Positions 26,565-36,127 of a stretch of 64,000 nucleotides of DNA are shown here, one piece after another. A program made the translations under genes and the position numbers. Position 1 is the stretch's first letter. Each line of letters starts with the position of its first letter. The notes under the pieces are model-generated. The model had not been told where the DNA came from. It did not search any database and saw only the letters and a program-made list of their open reading frames with translations. The stretch spans positions 1,178,001 through 1,242,000 of the forward strand of contig NZ_CP009238.1 of assembly GCF_000743945.1 (NCBI RefSeq). The letters run 5' to 3'. The stretch comes from Basilea psittacipulmonis DSM 24701. GTDB taxonomy: Bacteria; Pseudomonadota; Gammaproteobacteria; Burkholderiales; Burkholderiaceae_B.

Positions 26565-27947
26565 TTAGCACTTAGACTTCGCACCAGAACGTGTATAGAA
26601 CCACCAATTCAACACAAAACAAATCGCGTAGAAAATGATGAATCCAACAAAGGCCGCATCATAAGACCCTGTCATATTATGAGAAGTACCAAAACTTTTT
26701 GGAATAAAGAACCCGCCATATGCTGCAATCGCCGAGATAAAGCCAATGACCGCAGCAGACTCTTTCGCTACATTTTGCTGTTTCAATTCAGCTTTTTCCA
26801 AGCCTTGTGCCACCAAACGTTCATGTACTTTTGAGAAGATCGTCGGTACTTGAGCAAAAGTGGAACCATTGCCTAAACCTGTTAAAGCAAATAACAACAT
26901 AAAGCAAATAAAGAAGATGGTGAAATTGCCTGTTGACGTTTCAGTAGGCATGCTGTAAAGAACACCAAACAATACAATCACCATACATCCATAAACAAAT
27001 GCTGTGATTTTTGCTCCACTGTTAATCTTATCTGACAACCATCCTCCAATTGGGCGAGCCAAAGCACCAACCAAAGGCCCTAAAAACGCATATTTAACAG
27101 GGTCAACATCTGGGAATGAGGTTTTAATCAATAGAGGAAACCCTGCCGCGTAACCAATAAAAGAACCAAATGTACCCAAGTACAAAATACACATTAACCA
27201 ATTATCACTTCTTTTGAAAATGCTAGATTGATCTTTAAAACTAGCTTTGGCACAAGTTAAATCATTCATACCAAAAATAGCCAAAACCGTTGACAAAATA
27301 ATAAAAGGTACCCAAATGAATCCCGCATTTTGTAGCCAAATTTGAGTGGTACTATCCCCTTGTTGAATAGTTTGTGGTTCTCCGCCCAAGGCACCGAATA
27401 CCGCCATCGTCATCACGATAGGTACACAAAGTTGAACCACTGAAACGCCTAAATTACCTAATCCAGCATTCAAGCCTAATGCCGTACCTTTCTCAGACTT
27501 GGGAAAGAAAAAGCTAATGTTAGACATACTAGATGAGAAGTTACCACCGCCAAAACCACATAATAAGGCAAGAATCGCCATGGTGGTGTAGCTTGTTGTT
27601 GGATCTTGAACTGCAAAACCAATGCCCAAAGCAGGAATCAATAAACTAGCAGTGGAAATCACCGTCCATTTTCGACCCCCAAAAATAGGCACCATAAAAG
27701 AATAAAAAATACGCAATGTTGCCCCTGACAAAGCAGGCAAAGCCGCTAACCAAAATAACTCATTGGGAGAATATTTAAAACCTACCTTGGGTAGATTCAA
27801 TACAGTAACACTCCAAACTTGCCAAATAGCGAATGCTAAAAGCAAGGCAAAGATAGAAATCCACAGATTTCGACGAGCAATTTTTCTTCCCTTTGATTCC
27901 CAGAATTGCGAATTTTCTGGATTCCAATCAGTAATTAAATAAGACAT
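26565..27947 (-). CDS. narK2: Nitrate/nitrite transporter, NarK2 type
   Basis: A 460-aa major-facilitator protein with about 12 membrane helices. It has a cytoplasmic N-terminus (ITDWNPENSQFWES, typical of NarK2) and the two nitrate signatures GFGGGNFSSSMSNISFFFP and GTALGLNAGLGNLGVS. In denitrifiers NarK2-type members exchange nitrate for nitrite across the inner membrane. It lies 22 bp after narK1 and is probably the last gene of the nar operon before moeA. Confidence 0.93.
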   Translation of the reverse strand: MSYLITDWNPENSQFWESKGRKIARRNLWISIFALLLAFAIWQVWSVTVLNLPKVGFKYSPNELFWLAALPALSGATLRIFYSFMVPIFGGRKWTVISTASLLIPALGIGFAVQDPTTSYTTMAILALLCGFGGGNFSSSMSNISFFFPKSEKGTALGLNAGLGNLGVSVVQLCVPIVMTMAVFGALGGEPQTIQQGDSTTQIWLQNAGFIWVPFIILSTVLAIFGMNDLTCAKASFKDQSSIFKRSDNWLMCILYLGTFGSFIGYAAGFPLLIKTSFPDVDPVKYAFLGPLVGALARPIGGWLSDKINSGAKITAFVYGCMVIVLFGVLYSMPTETSTGNFTIFFICFMLLFALTGLGNGSTFAQVPTIFSKVHERLVAQGLEKAELKQQNVAKESAAVIGFISAIAAYGGFFIPKSFGTSHNMTGSYDAAFVGFIIFYAICFVLNWWFYTRSGAKSKC

Positions 27948-27969
27948 TATTATTCTCCGTACATAAACC

Positions 27970-29193
27970 TTACGCTTTATTTACTTTTTTCATTGAGAAA
28001 TGCATCCATACCAAGGATACACAAACTGTACCGTACAACAACATAAACGTGGTTGAACGAATGCCTGTCACATCTAAGGCGATACCAAACATAATAGGTA
28101 AAATAAATCCACCCAAACCGCCCGCTAAACCGACTACGCCAGAAACAGCACCGATATTATCAGGATAGTCATTCGCTACAAACTTAAAGACAGATGCTTT
28201 ACCGATAGCCATCGCCACACCCACAATAAACATCAAGATTGTAAAGACAACGACATTAAGCTGAATAGAAAGACTGACATCACCTTTTGTCGTATGAATA
28301 ACAAAATCTGTGTGAGGATAAGACAGAATAAAGAAACAAACCCAGCAAACCCACATCACGCCCCAAGTCACTTTGTAAGCACCAAAACGATCCGATAAAT
28401 AACCGCCAAAGGCTCTTAACACGCCACCAGGCAAAGAAAAGCAAGCAGCCAAGAAAGCAGCTACACCCAAACTGAGATGATATTCTTCCACGTAATATTC
28501 CACCATCCACAATGCCAATGCAACATAGCCTCCGAATACAACGGAATACAACTGGCTATAACGCAACACACCAGGATCGGCCAATAAAGCGATTTGTTGC
28601 TTTAAATCGACCTTAGATGAAACCAAATGTTCTTTCTTACTATAAGTAAGGAACCAAAACAAAATCGCCGTTCCGAACATCAATGCAGCATATACTTGGG
28701 GAACCAAATGCCATGTGCCGATTGCAATTAAAGATGGGGCCAATAATTTGGTTAAGGCTGAACCTGCGTTGCCTGCACCAAAAATACCCATTGCCAAACC
28801 TTGTTGTGACTTTGGAAACCAACGTGCCACATAAGGTGTACCGACCGAGAATGATCCACCCGCCAATCCAAGGAATAAGCCGATCACCACAAAATGCCAA
28901 TACTCATAAGCATAGGTCACTAAAAAGATAAACGGCACGCTTATCAACATCAATAAGAAAAATACAATACGACCACCGTATTTATCAGTCAAGATGCCTA
29001 ATGGAACACGGACCAATGATCCACTTAAAATCGGAATCGATGTTAGCAAGCCAAACTGAGTATGCGTCAAGTTCAACTGTTCTTTAATGGGAATGGCCAA
29101 TACTGCAAACATGACCCAAATCATAAAACATACCGTAAACGCAAATGTACTAGAAATCAGCACAGAATAACGTTTATATTGTTCTGAAACCAT
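27970..29193 (-). CDS. narK1: Nitrate transporter, NarK1 type
   Basis: A 407-aa major-facilitator protein with about 12 helices. Features are the A-like motif GILTDKYGGR, the nitrate signature GLAGGSFSVGTPYVARWFP and GIFGAGNAGSALT. NarK1-type members are held to import nitrate with protons, useful for starting respiration before nitrite builds up. Pairing with a NarK2-type gene is well known in Pseudomonas and Paracoccus (fused in the latter); here they are separate genes 22 bp apart, following narI by 60 bp. Confidence 0.93.
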   Translation of the reverse strand: MVSEQYKRYSVLISSTFAFTVCFMIWVMFAVLAIPIKEQLNLTHTQFGLLTSIPILSGSLVRVPLGILTDKYGGRIVFFLLMLISVPFIFLVTYAYEYWHFVVIGLFLGLAGGSFSVGTPYVARWFPKSQQGLAMGIFGAGNAGSALTKLLAPSLIAIGTWHLVPQVYAALMFGTAILFWFLTYSKKEHLVSSKVDLKQQIALLADPGVLRYSQLYSVVFGGYVALALWMVEYYVEEYHLSLGVAAFLAACFSLPGGVLRAFGGYLSDRFGAYKVTWGVMWVCWVCFFILSYPHTDFVIHTTKGDVSLSIQLNVVVFTILMFIVGVAMAIGKASVFKFVANDYPDNIGAVSGVVGLAGGLGGFILPIMFGIALDVTGIRSTTFMLLYGTVCVSLVWMHFSMKKVNKA

Positions 29194-29253
29194 GATTTTT
29201 TCTTAATCGTAAAAAAACAGGTCATACAAAATGTATCACCTGTTAACAAATAA

Positions 29254-29928
29254 TCAGCGTCTTCTCACCAGCTGCCAGGGGCGAATAATGTAATACAGCG
29301 TACCAAAACCACTCCACGCATGTACCATTCGTGTAAATGGGAAAATGGCAAAAAACGTCATACCCAAGAAAATGTGAATACGGAAGATAATGTCCGTTCC
29401 TTGAATATAGTCAGAGGCACTGACTCTAAACGTCACAATATGCTGTGCCCATTCCATTAATTTGACCATTTCTTCACCGTCCAAATGGTGTGCACTAACG
29501 AAAATCGTACTTAATCCAAAAGACAAGGTGATAAAAATCCACCCCAATACTAGATAGTCACGCCATGTAGAATTCGCTCTTAAACGTTCACAACGCAAAC
29601 GTCTGTGAATAAGAATGACTAAGCCTATCCACGCTAAAGAACCAAATAATCCCCCCATAGACATGGCAAAAATTTGTTTAGCCGTATGCGTAACACCTAG
29701 AAACTCCCAAACACTTAACGGCGTTAATAAACCAAATAAATGCCCTAAAAACACCATCAACACACCCAAGTGGAACAATCGGCTTCCTAAAATCAACTGT
29801 CCACGATAGAGTAATTGACTTGAATCGCTTTTCCATGTGTATTGTTCTCGGTCATAACGCACTAAGCTACCCAGTAAGAAAATACTCATGCAAATATAGG
29901 GATAAATACCAAAGAAAAATAAATTCAT
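29254..29928 (-). CDS. narI: Respiratory nitrate reductase gamma subunit (cytochrome b)
   Basis: Inner-membrane diheme b subunit that oxidises quinol and passes electrons to NarH. The 224-aa protein has five hydrophobic segments. Likely heme-ligand His residues are 53 and 63 in FHLGVLMVFLGHLFG and two in the last segments (FRIHIFLG and RMVHAWSG), matching the pattern of E. coli NarI. It overlaps narJ by 4 bp. Confidence 0.97.
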   Translation of the reverse strand: MNLFFFGIYPYICMSIFLLGSLVRYDREQYTWKSDSSQLLYRGQLILGSRLFHLGVLMVFLGHLFGLLTPLSVWEFLGVTHTAKQIFAMSMGGLFGSLAWIGLVILIHRRLRCERLRANSTWRDYLVLGWIFITLSFGLSTIFVSAHHLDGEEMVKLMEWAQHIVTFRVSASDYIQGTDIIFRIHIFLGMTFFAIFPFTRMVHAWSGFGTLYYIIRPWQLVRRR

Positions 29929-30593
29929 CTTAACGCTCCTTTTGTTGCCTCATAAGCAGCTTTGGGAAAAAACTTAACGATCTCTTGCTGTGGTTTATTA
30001 AGCAAAGGTTCTACTCCCGAAAAGTCTGGTCCAAACATTTCCATCGCCTCATCCATATCACGAACAGGCGGTTCTATTAATGGTTGAGGTTTGACTGGGC
30101 TTAATGCAACCAAAGTTTCAAGGATACATTCATAAGGTGACTGACTATCAGCAAGTTTTGAGCGAATATGTTCAATCACATGAACAGCATCTCCCAACAA
30201 TCTAAACGATTTATCGGTGTCCACTTGAGATAAGAATTCCAATAACACAGGTAAGTAATCGGGCAATTCATCATCACCTAATTCAAACCCGTTTTTACGG
30301 TATTCTTCTAAAAGATCCACCATTGCCGAGCCACGATCACGATCTTCGCCATAAACATGCTCAAAAATATACAAAGCATGTTTACGGTTGTTATCAAACG
30401 TTGCAACATATTTTTCTTGAAGCGTAATCAAATCATGTGAACGCATATAATCAAAAAATACATTTAATTTAGAAGTATCTTTGATATATTGGCTCTGTAA
30501 TAGATAGCCTTTTATTTCATCAAGACTATCTATTAACGATTGTTCAGGATAGCAAAGCATCGCTGATAAACATTTAAACTCTAATATAGCCAT
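29925..30593 (-). CDS. narJ: Nitrate reductase molybdenum cofactor assembly chaperone
   Basis: A 222-aa cytoplasmic chaperone of the NarJ/TorD type that holds NarG until the Mo-bisMGD cofactor and Fe-S clusters are in place. Typical features are LSAMLCYPEQSL at the start, the helix EHVYGEDRDRGSAMVDLL and ELPDYLPVLLEFL. It overlaps narI by 4 bp and narH by one base, fitting tight translational coupling with its client complex. Confidence 0.95.
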   Translation of the reverse strand: MAILEFKCLSAMLCYPEQSLIDSLDEIKGYLLQSQYIKDTSKLNVFFDYMRSHDLITLQEKYVATFDNNRKHALYIFEHVYGEDRDRGSAMVDLLEEYRKNGFELGDDELPDYLPVLLEFLSQVDTDKSFRLLGDAVHVIEHIRSKLADSQSPYECILETLVALSPVKPQPLIEPPVRDMDEAMEMFGPDFSGVEPLLNKPQQEIVKFFPKAAYEATKGALR

Positions 30594-32152
30594 CAGCGTT
30601 TATCCTCTTCATGATTTTCTTTTAGCTGTCTGCGTAAGTCATGAAACACAATAGGCGTACCTTTACGTTTACCAAATAAACTTTCAGATGTATGTCCGTC
30701 AGAACAGCCGTTACCAAAAGAGAACCCGCAAGATGCTTTGTCCTCAAAACTATTTTCCACCAACTCTTTATGACTACTTGGGATGACAAAACGATCTTCA
30801 TAATTAGCAATCGCCATAATCTGATACATATCTTCGACCATTTCAGGGGTCAAATCTGTACCCTCAAGAACAGAAACATCCGCTTTTTTCTCAACCGTTT
30901 CTGAACGTTTATAACGACGCATAGCGATCATTCTTTCTAATGCAAACTTAATCGGAGCGATATTACCAGCCGTCAACAAGTTTGCCAAATAACGTAAAGG
31001 AATTCGCATCTCTTCAACAGATGGAATAATACCGTTATTCTGTAGTACACCACTTTCAATAACAGATTGAATTGGAGATAAAGGTGGGATGTACCATACC
31101 ATTGGTAAGGTGCGATATTCAGGATGTAATGGGAAAGCCACTTTCCACTCCATCGCCATTTTGTACACAGGTGATTTTTTCGCCGCATCTAACCAATTTT
31201 GGCTAATACCTTGTTTTAGTGCTTCCTTTTGAACCTCAGGATCATGAGGATTTAAGAACACACCTAATTGAGATTCATAAAGATCTTCAGGATTTTCAAC
31301 GCTTGCTGCTTGTTCGATCTTATCGGCATCATACAACAAGACACCTAGATAACGAATACGTCCCACACAGGTTTCTGAACAAACAGTAGGCTGACCACTT
31401 TCAATACGTGGATAACAGAAGATACATTTTTCGGCTTTACCACTCGTCCAGTTATAGTAGATTTTTTTGTACGGACAGCCAGACACACACATACGCCAAC
31501 CGCGACATTTATCTTGGTCGATCAGTACGATACCATCTTCTTCACGTTTATAAATACTACCTGAAGGACAAGATGCCACACAGGATGGATTCAAACAGTG
31601 TTCACATAATCGAGGCAGATACATCATGAATGTTTGTTCAAACGCCGCATGCATTTCTTTTTGAATACCTTCAAAAAGCTTGTCTTTAGAACGTTTTTCA
31701 AACTCACCACCGAGGTCATCTTCCCAGTTAGGGCCCCATTCGATCTTATCCATTTTTTTGCCAGTTACTACCGACACAGGACGTGCGGTAGGTGGCGTTT
31801 TCATTTCTGGTGCATTTTGTAAATGCTCATAATCATACGTAAACGGTTCGTAATAATCGTCGATTTGTGGTAGGTTAGGATTACCAAATACGTTTTTAAG
31901 AATATTTAATTTACTACCCTGTTTCAAGGCTAACTTACCATTAGGTTTTCTAACCCATCCACCTTTCCATTTTTCTTGGTCTTCCCAGTTCTTAGGAAAA
32001 CCAATACCTGGCTTAGTTTCTACGTTATTAAACCATGCGTACTCCACGCCATCACGACTCGTCCAAACGTTTTTACAGGTTACGGAGCAGGTATGGCAAC
32101 CGATACACTTATCTAAGTTTAGAACCATACCAATCTGTGCTCTTATTTTCAT
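30593..32152 (-). CDS. narH: Respiratory nitrate reductase beta subunit (Fe-S protein)
   Basis: Electron-transfer subunit carrying three 4Fe-4S and one 3Fe-4S clusters. The 519-aa protein begins with CIGCHTCSVTCKNVW. It later shows CEHCLNPSCVASCPSG, CRGWRMCVSGCPYKK (Trp replaces one Cys, giving the 3Fe-4S site as in E. coli NarH) and CIFCYPRIESGQPTVCSETC. Cytoplasmic side of the inner membrane, bound to NarG and NarI. It starts 32 bp after narG. Confidence 0.98.
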   Translation of the reverse strand: MKIRAQIGMVLNLDKCIGCHTCSVTCKNVWTSRDGVEYAWFNNVETKPGIGFPKNWEDQEKWKGGWVRKPNGKLALKQGSKLNILKNVFGNPNLPQIDDYYEPFTYDYEHLQNAPEMKTPPTARPVSVVTGKKMDKIEWGPNWEDDLGGEFEKRSKDKLFEGIQKEMHAAFEQTFMMYLPRLCEHCLNPSCVASCPSGSIYKREEDGIVLIDQDKCRGWRMCVSGCPYKKIYYNWTSGKAEKCIFCYPRIESGQPTVCSETCVGRIRYLGVLLYDADKIEQAASVENPEDLYESQLGVFLNPHDPEVQKEALKQGISQNWLDAAKKSPVYKMAMEWKVAFPLHPEYRTLPMVWYIPPLSPIQSVIESGVLQNNGIIPSVEEMRIPLRYLANLLTAGNIAPIKFALERMIAMRRYKRSETVEKKADVSVLEGTDLTPEMVEDMYQIMAIANYEDRFVIPSSHKELVENSFEDKASCGFSFGNGCSDGHTSESLFGKRKGTPIVFHDLRRQLKENHEEDKR

Positions 32153-32184
32153 TTTGAATTCCTTCTAAACAGTTTCATTAACGA

Positions 32185-35100
32185 TTACAGTTCATGTTGA
32201 GATGACGCACCGGCTGGCTCATCTAACCAATCAACATGTTTCATTTTTCGTACGATAACCCATTCATCGCGGTTAGCACCTACCGTACCATAGTAATTAA
32301 AGCCCCATGCTTGCTGAGCATAGCCCCCAATCATGTGTGTAGGCTTGGTCACTGTACGAGTTACCGAGTTATGAATACCACCACGTTTGCCTGTTACTTC
32401 AGCACCTGGAACATTCACAATTTTCTCTTGTGCGTGATACATCAAAATCATGGTTTCAGGAATACGTTGACTGACAACTGCACGTGCTGTTAACGAGCCA
32501 TTGGCATTAAACACTTCCACCCAGTCATTATCAACAATACCCGCTTTTTTAGCATCATCTTCACTAATCCATACGTGAGGACCGCCACGCGATAACGTTA
32601 ACATTCTTAAATTATCGGAGTAGGTACTGTGAATACCCCATTTTTGGTGAGGTGTTAAGAAATTCAATACAATTTCTTTATTACCATTACTCTTAGCACC
32701 CAACAGTTTTTTCGTTGTTTTCAAATCGACCGGTGGTTTATAAACGCATAAATGCTCACCGAACATACGCATCCACTGGTGGTCTTGATAGAACTGCTGA
32801 CGACCTGTAATCGTACGCCATGGAATCATTTCATGTACATTGGTGTAACCAGCGTTATAGCAAACCTCTTCACTTTCGACACCCGACCAAATAGGCGATG
32901 TAACGATCTTACGAGGTTGTGCTTGAATATCTCTGAAACGAATTTGAGTATGTTCAGCAGAAGCAATCAGATGAGAGTGATCACGACCTGTAATCTGACT
33001 CAAGCTATCCCAAGCCTTGCGAGCAACATGTCCGTTTGTTTCTGGAGCAAGCGTCAAAATCATTTCAGCGGCATCAATGGCTGTGTCTAATTTAGGCTGT
33101 CCTTTACCCGCACCGTCTTTAGCTACACCATTTAATTTACGCAAGAAATCGACCTCATGCTCAGTTTTCCAAGCGATACCCTTACCATTGTTGTTTACTT
33201 TTTCCAACAAAGGGCCTAGCGTTGTAAACTTGTCATAAATCGCACCATAATCACGTTCCACCACTGTCATCGCTGGCATCGTTTTACCTGGAATGGGTTC
33301 ACACTCTCCTTTTTTCCAATCTTTTGGATCAAAAGGTTGACCTAATTCACTTGGGCTATCGTGCATTAATGGTGTTAAGACAATATCTTTACGTACACCA
33401 ATATAATCCTTGGCAATTTCTGAGAAACGTTTAGCGATTAATTTATAAATTTCCCAATCTGTTTTACTTTGCCATAATGGATTCACCGCTTCTGATAGAG
33501 GATGAATAAATGGATGCATATCCGATGTATTCATATCATCTTTTTCATACCAAGTCGCTGTAGGCAAAATCACATCAGCATATAAACAGGTGGTTGACAT
33601 ACGAAAATCAAGTACTGTCAACAAGTCTAATTTACCCTCTGCAGCTGGACGAACCGTGATTTCAGAAGGTTTAATACCATCTGATTCATCACTCATCACC
33701 GCATTTTGTGTACCTAATAAATATTTCAAGAAGTACTCATGACCTTTGCCAGATGAACCTAAAATATTTGAACGCCACACAAACATATTTCTTGGGAAGT
33801 TTTGTGGATTATCTGGGTCATTACAAGCAAAGTCTAAAGCACCAGATTTCAATCCTTGAACTGTGTATTGAACTGGATCTTGACCTTTTTCTTGAGCTTG
33901 AGTCACCACATCTAATGGGTTACAGCCTAACTGCGGTGCACTTGGCAACCACCCCATTCTTTCTGCTTTTGCGTTGAAATCAATCAATGACATGGATGTC
34001 ATTTTTCCATCAGAAGTAGGTGCCAAAATCTCATTCACACCTAATTTTTCATGTCGCCATTGGCTGGTATGAGCATAGAAGAATGATGTACCATTCATTT
34101 GTCTAACAGGGCGATTCCAATCTAAAGCAAAGGCTAATGGTGCCCAACCGCTTTGTGGACGCAATTTCTCTTGACCCACGTAGTGACACCAACCACCGCC
34201 TGATTTACCGATACAACCACACATAATCAATAGATTGATAATGCCACGATAAGTCATGTCCATGTGGTACCAGTGGTTCAGTGCTGCCCCTAAAATCACC
34301 ATACTACGACCGTTCGTATCATGTGCGTTTTGAGCAAATTCATTGGCAACCTGGATAACTAACTCAGGTTTAACACCTGTATGTTTTTCTTGCCATTTAG
34401 GCGTATATGGTTTGTCTTGCAAAAAGTCAGTCGCACAGTTTTCATCGTTCAAGCCACGCTCTACACCATAGTTAGCCAAGCTCAAATCAAAAACAGTCGT
34501 TACATAAACGTCACTACCATCAAGCAAACGCACTTTTTTGACAGGGACTTTATGCATAATCACGTCATCATGCTCATTTCCAAAGTAGTCAAATGCTACA
34601 TCGACCACTTCGTCACAACTGTCTTTCAAACTCAACAATGGATCAATGTCAGCATCTTTTGCTTTGCTTTCCAAGTTCCATTTCTGACTGTTGTCCCATC
34701 TAAAACCAATGGACCCATTAGGCACCACCATTTTGCCTGTTTTCGCATCAATCAACAATGTTTTCCAATCAGGATTTTGGCAATCTGCATGTTCGCTTAG
34801 CTGTGACGCTCTCAAGAAATAACCAGGTAACAATCGTCCCTGTTCATCTTTTTTCAACTGAACTAAAACAGGAAAATCGCTATAACGTTTGGTGTAATCA
34901 AGGAAGTAATCTGATGGTTTTTCAATAAAGAAATTTTTCAATACAACGTGACCCATCGCCATGGCCAAGGCCGCATCCGTACCTTGTTTCGGTGCTAACC
35001 AAATATCACCAAATTTCGCCATTTCTCCAAAGTCTGAAGACACTGCAACGGTTTTGGTTCCTTTATAACGCACTTCTGTATAAAAGTGTGCATCAGGCGT

Positions 35101-35880
35101 ACGCGTCATCGGAACGTTAGATCCCCAAACCATTAAATAGTTTGAGTTATACCAATCTGCCGATTCTGCCACGTCAGTTTGTTCACCCCAAACCTGTGGA
35201 CTTGATGGAGGCAAATCGCAATACCAATCATAGAACGATAAAGGCACGCCACCAATCAATCCTAAATAACGAGCACCCGCCGCATAACTAACCATCGACA
35301 TAGCTGGAATGGGAGAGAACCCTACCACACGGTCAGGTCCAAAACTTTTAACCGTATAAGCATTAGCGGCCGCCACCATTTCTGAGGCTTCATCCCATGT
35401 TGCACGAACAAAACCACCTAAACCACGTTTTGATTTATATAATTTTGCTTTAACAGGATCTTCTACGATAGAACGCCAAGCTTCTACAGGACTCATGGTC
35501 TTTCTAGCTTGACGCCACATATTTGCTAATACACCGCGAATCATCGGGTATTTCACACGTTGAGCTGAATACACATACCAGCTATAAGAAGCACCTCGTG
35601 GACAGCCTCTAGGTTCGTGGTTCGGTAAATCTGGGCGTGTACGAGGGTAATCTGTTTGTTGTGTTTCCCAAGTAATTAAGCCATTTTTAACATACACTTT
35701 CCAACTACAGGAACCTGTACAGTTAACTCCGTGGGTTGAACGCACTATCTTATCTTGCGACCAACGGCTACGATAGCCATCTTCCCACTTTCTACTTTCA
35801 TCTGTGACTAAACCATGTCCATTAGAGAATAACTCTTTGTGACGCTTAAAAAATTGCAATCTATCCAAAAATTGACTCAT
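32185..35880 (-). CDS. narG: Respiratory nitrate reductase alpha subunit
   Basis: Catalytic Mo-bisMGD subunit, 1231 aa, reducing nitrate to nitrite during anaerobic respiration on the cytoplasmic face. The FS0 cluster motif is HGVNCTGSCSWKVYV (His plus Cys ligands) and PRGCPRGASYSWY. The Mo-ligating Asp lies in WYCDLPPSSPQVWGEQTD. The start MSQFLDRLQFFKRHKELF at 35880 matches NarG proteins and has GAGG six bases upstream; the frame is open to 35928 but that part is leader. First gene of narGHJI-narK1-narK2 and divergent from narXL. Confidence 0.98.
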   Translation of the reverse strand: MSQFLDRLQFFKRHKELFSNGHGLVTDESRKWEDGYRSRWSQDKIVRSTHGVNCTGSCSWKVYVKNGLITWETQQTDYPRTRPDLPNHEPRGCPRGASYSWYVYSAQRVKYPMIRGVLANMWRQARKTMSPVEAWRSIVEDPVKAKLYKSKRGLGGFVRATWDEASEMVAAANAYTVKSFGPDRVVGFSPIPAMSMVSYAAGARYLGLIGGVPLSFYDWYCDLPPSSPQVWGEQTDVAESADWYNSNYLMVWGSNVPMTRTPDAHFYTEVRYKGTKTVAVSSDFGEMAKFGDIWLAPKQGTDAALAMAMGHVVLKNFFIEKPSDYFLDYTKRYSDFPVLVQLKKDEQGRLLPGYFLRASQLSEHADCQNPDWKTLLIDAKTGKMVVPNGSIGFRWDNSQKWNLESKAKDADIDPLLSLKDSCDEVVDVAFDYFGNEHDDVIMHKVPVKKVRLLDGSDVYVTTVFDLSLANYGVERGLNDENCATDFLQDKPYTPKWQEKHTGVKPELVIQVANEFAQNAHDTNGRSMVILGAALNHWYHMDMTYRGIINLLIMCGCIGKSGGGWCHYVGQEKLRPQSGWAPLAFALDWNRPVRQMNGTSFFYAHTSQWRHEKLGVNEILAPTSDGKMTSMSLIDFNAKAERMGWLPSAPQLGCNPLDVVTQAQEKGQDPVQYTVQGLKSGALDFACNDPDNPQNFPRNMFVWRSNILGSSGKGHEYFLKYLLGTQNAVMSDESDGIKPSEITVRPAAEGKLDLLTVLDFRMSTTCLYADVILPTATWYEKDDMNTSDMHPFIHPLSEAVNPLWQSKTDWEIYKLIAKRFSEIAKDYIGVRKDIVLTPLMHDSPSELGQPFDPKDWKKGECEPIPGKTMPAMTVVERDYGAIYDKFTTLGPLLEKVNNNGKGIAWKTEHEVDFLRKLNGVAKDGAGKGQPKLDTAIDAAEMILTLAPETNGHVARKAWDSLSQITGRDHSHLIASAEHTQIRFRDIQAQPRKIVTSPIWSGVESEEVCYNAGYTNVHEMIPWRTITGRQQFYQDHQWMRMFGEHLCVYKPPVDLKTTKKLLGAKSNGNKEIVLNFLTPHQKWGIHSTYSDNLRMLTLSRGGPHVWISEDDAKKAGIVDNDWVEVFNANGSLTARAVVSQRIPETMILMYHAQEKIVNVPGAEVTGKRGGIHNSVTRTVTKPTHMIGGYAQQAWGFNYYGTVGANRDEWVIVRKMKHVDWLDEPAGASSQHEL

Positions 35881-35967
35881 ATTTTTCCTCATATTTTGGA
35901 GCTTTATCAAACAGCTAACATCATACATCCCTGATAAAAACTTGGTAATTGCCAGAAAGTCTAGATT

Positions 35968-36015
35968 TCATTCATAAATAGTGGCATACAAAATAAATCG
36001 TTTGAACTAGATAGA
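35968..36015 (-). promoter_or_regulatory. Candidate FNR-dependent promoter of the nar operon
   Basis: In the 247-bp narG-narX gap, TCTATCTAGTTCAA (minus strand, 36015-36002) matches the FNR consensus TTGAT-N4-ATCAA at seven of ten positions. A TATTTA (35980-35975) lies at the right distance to put the site near -41 from a start at about 35968. No clear NarL heptamers were found by eye. Confidence 0.3.
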
Positions 36016-36127
36016 ACTATACTTTAGTAGTAGCCTTTAAAAACTTTATGTCACCTAGCCCCAGATAAGGTTTTTCGTGACTATTCGTTATAAAATACCA
36101 ATTTGACGCTTCTTTACCTACCTTTGA

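Noticed and set aside
32236..34800. Several plus-strand ORFs of 70-140 codons inside narG
   Set aside because: They are shadows of the strongly supported narG frame, without ribosome sites or recognisable domains.
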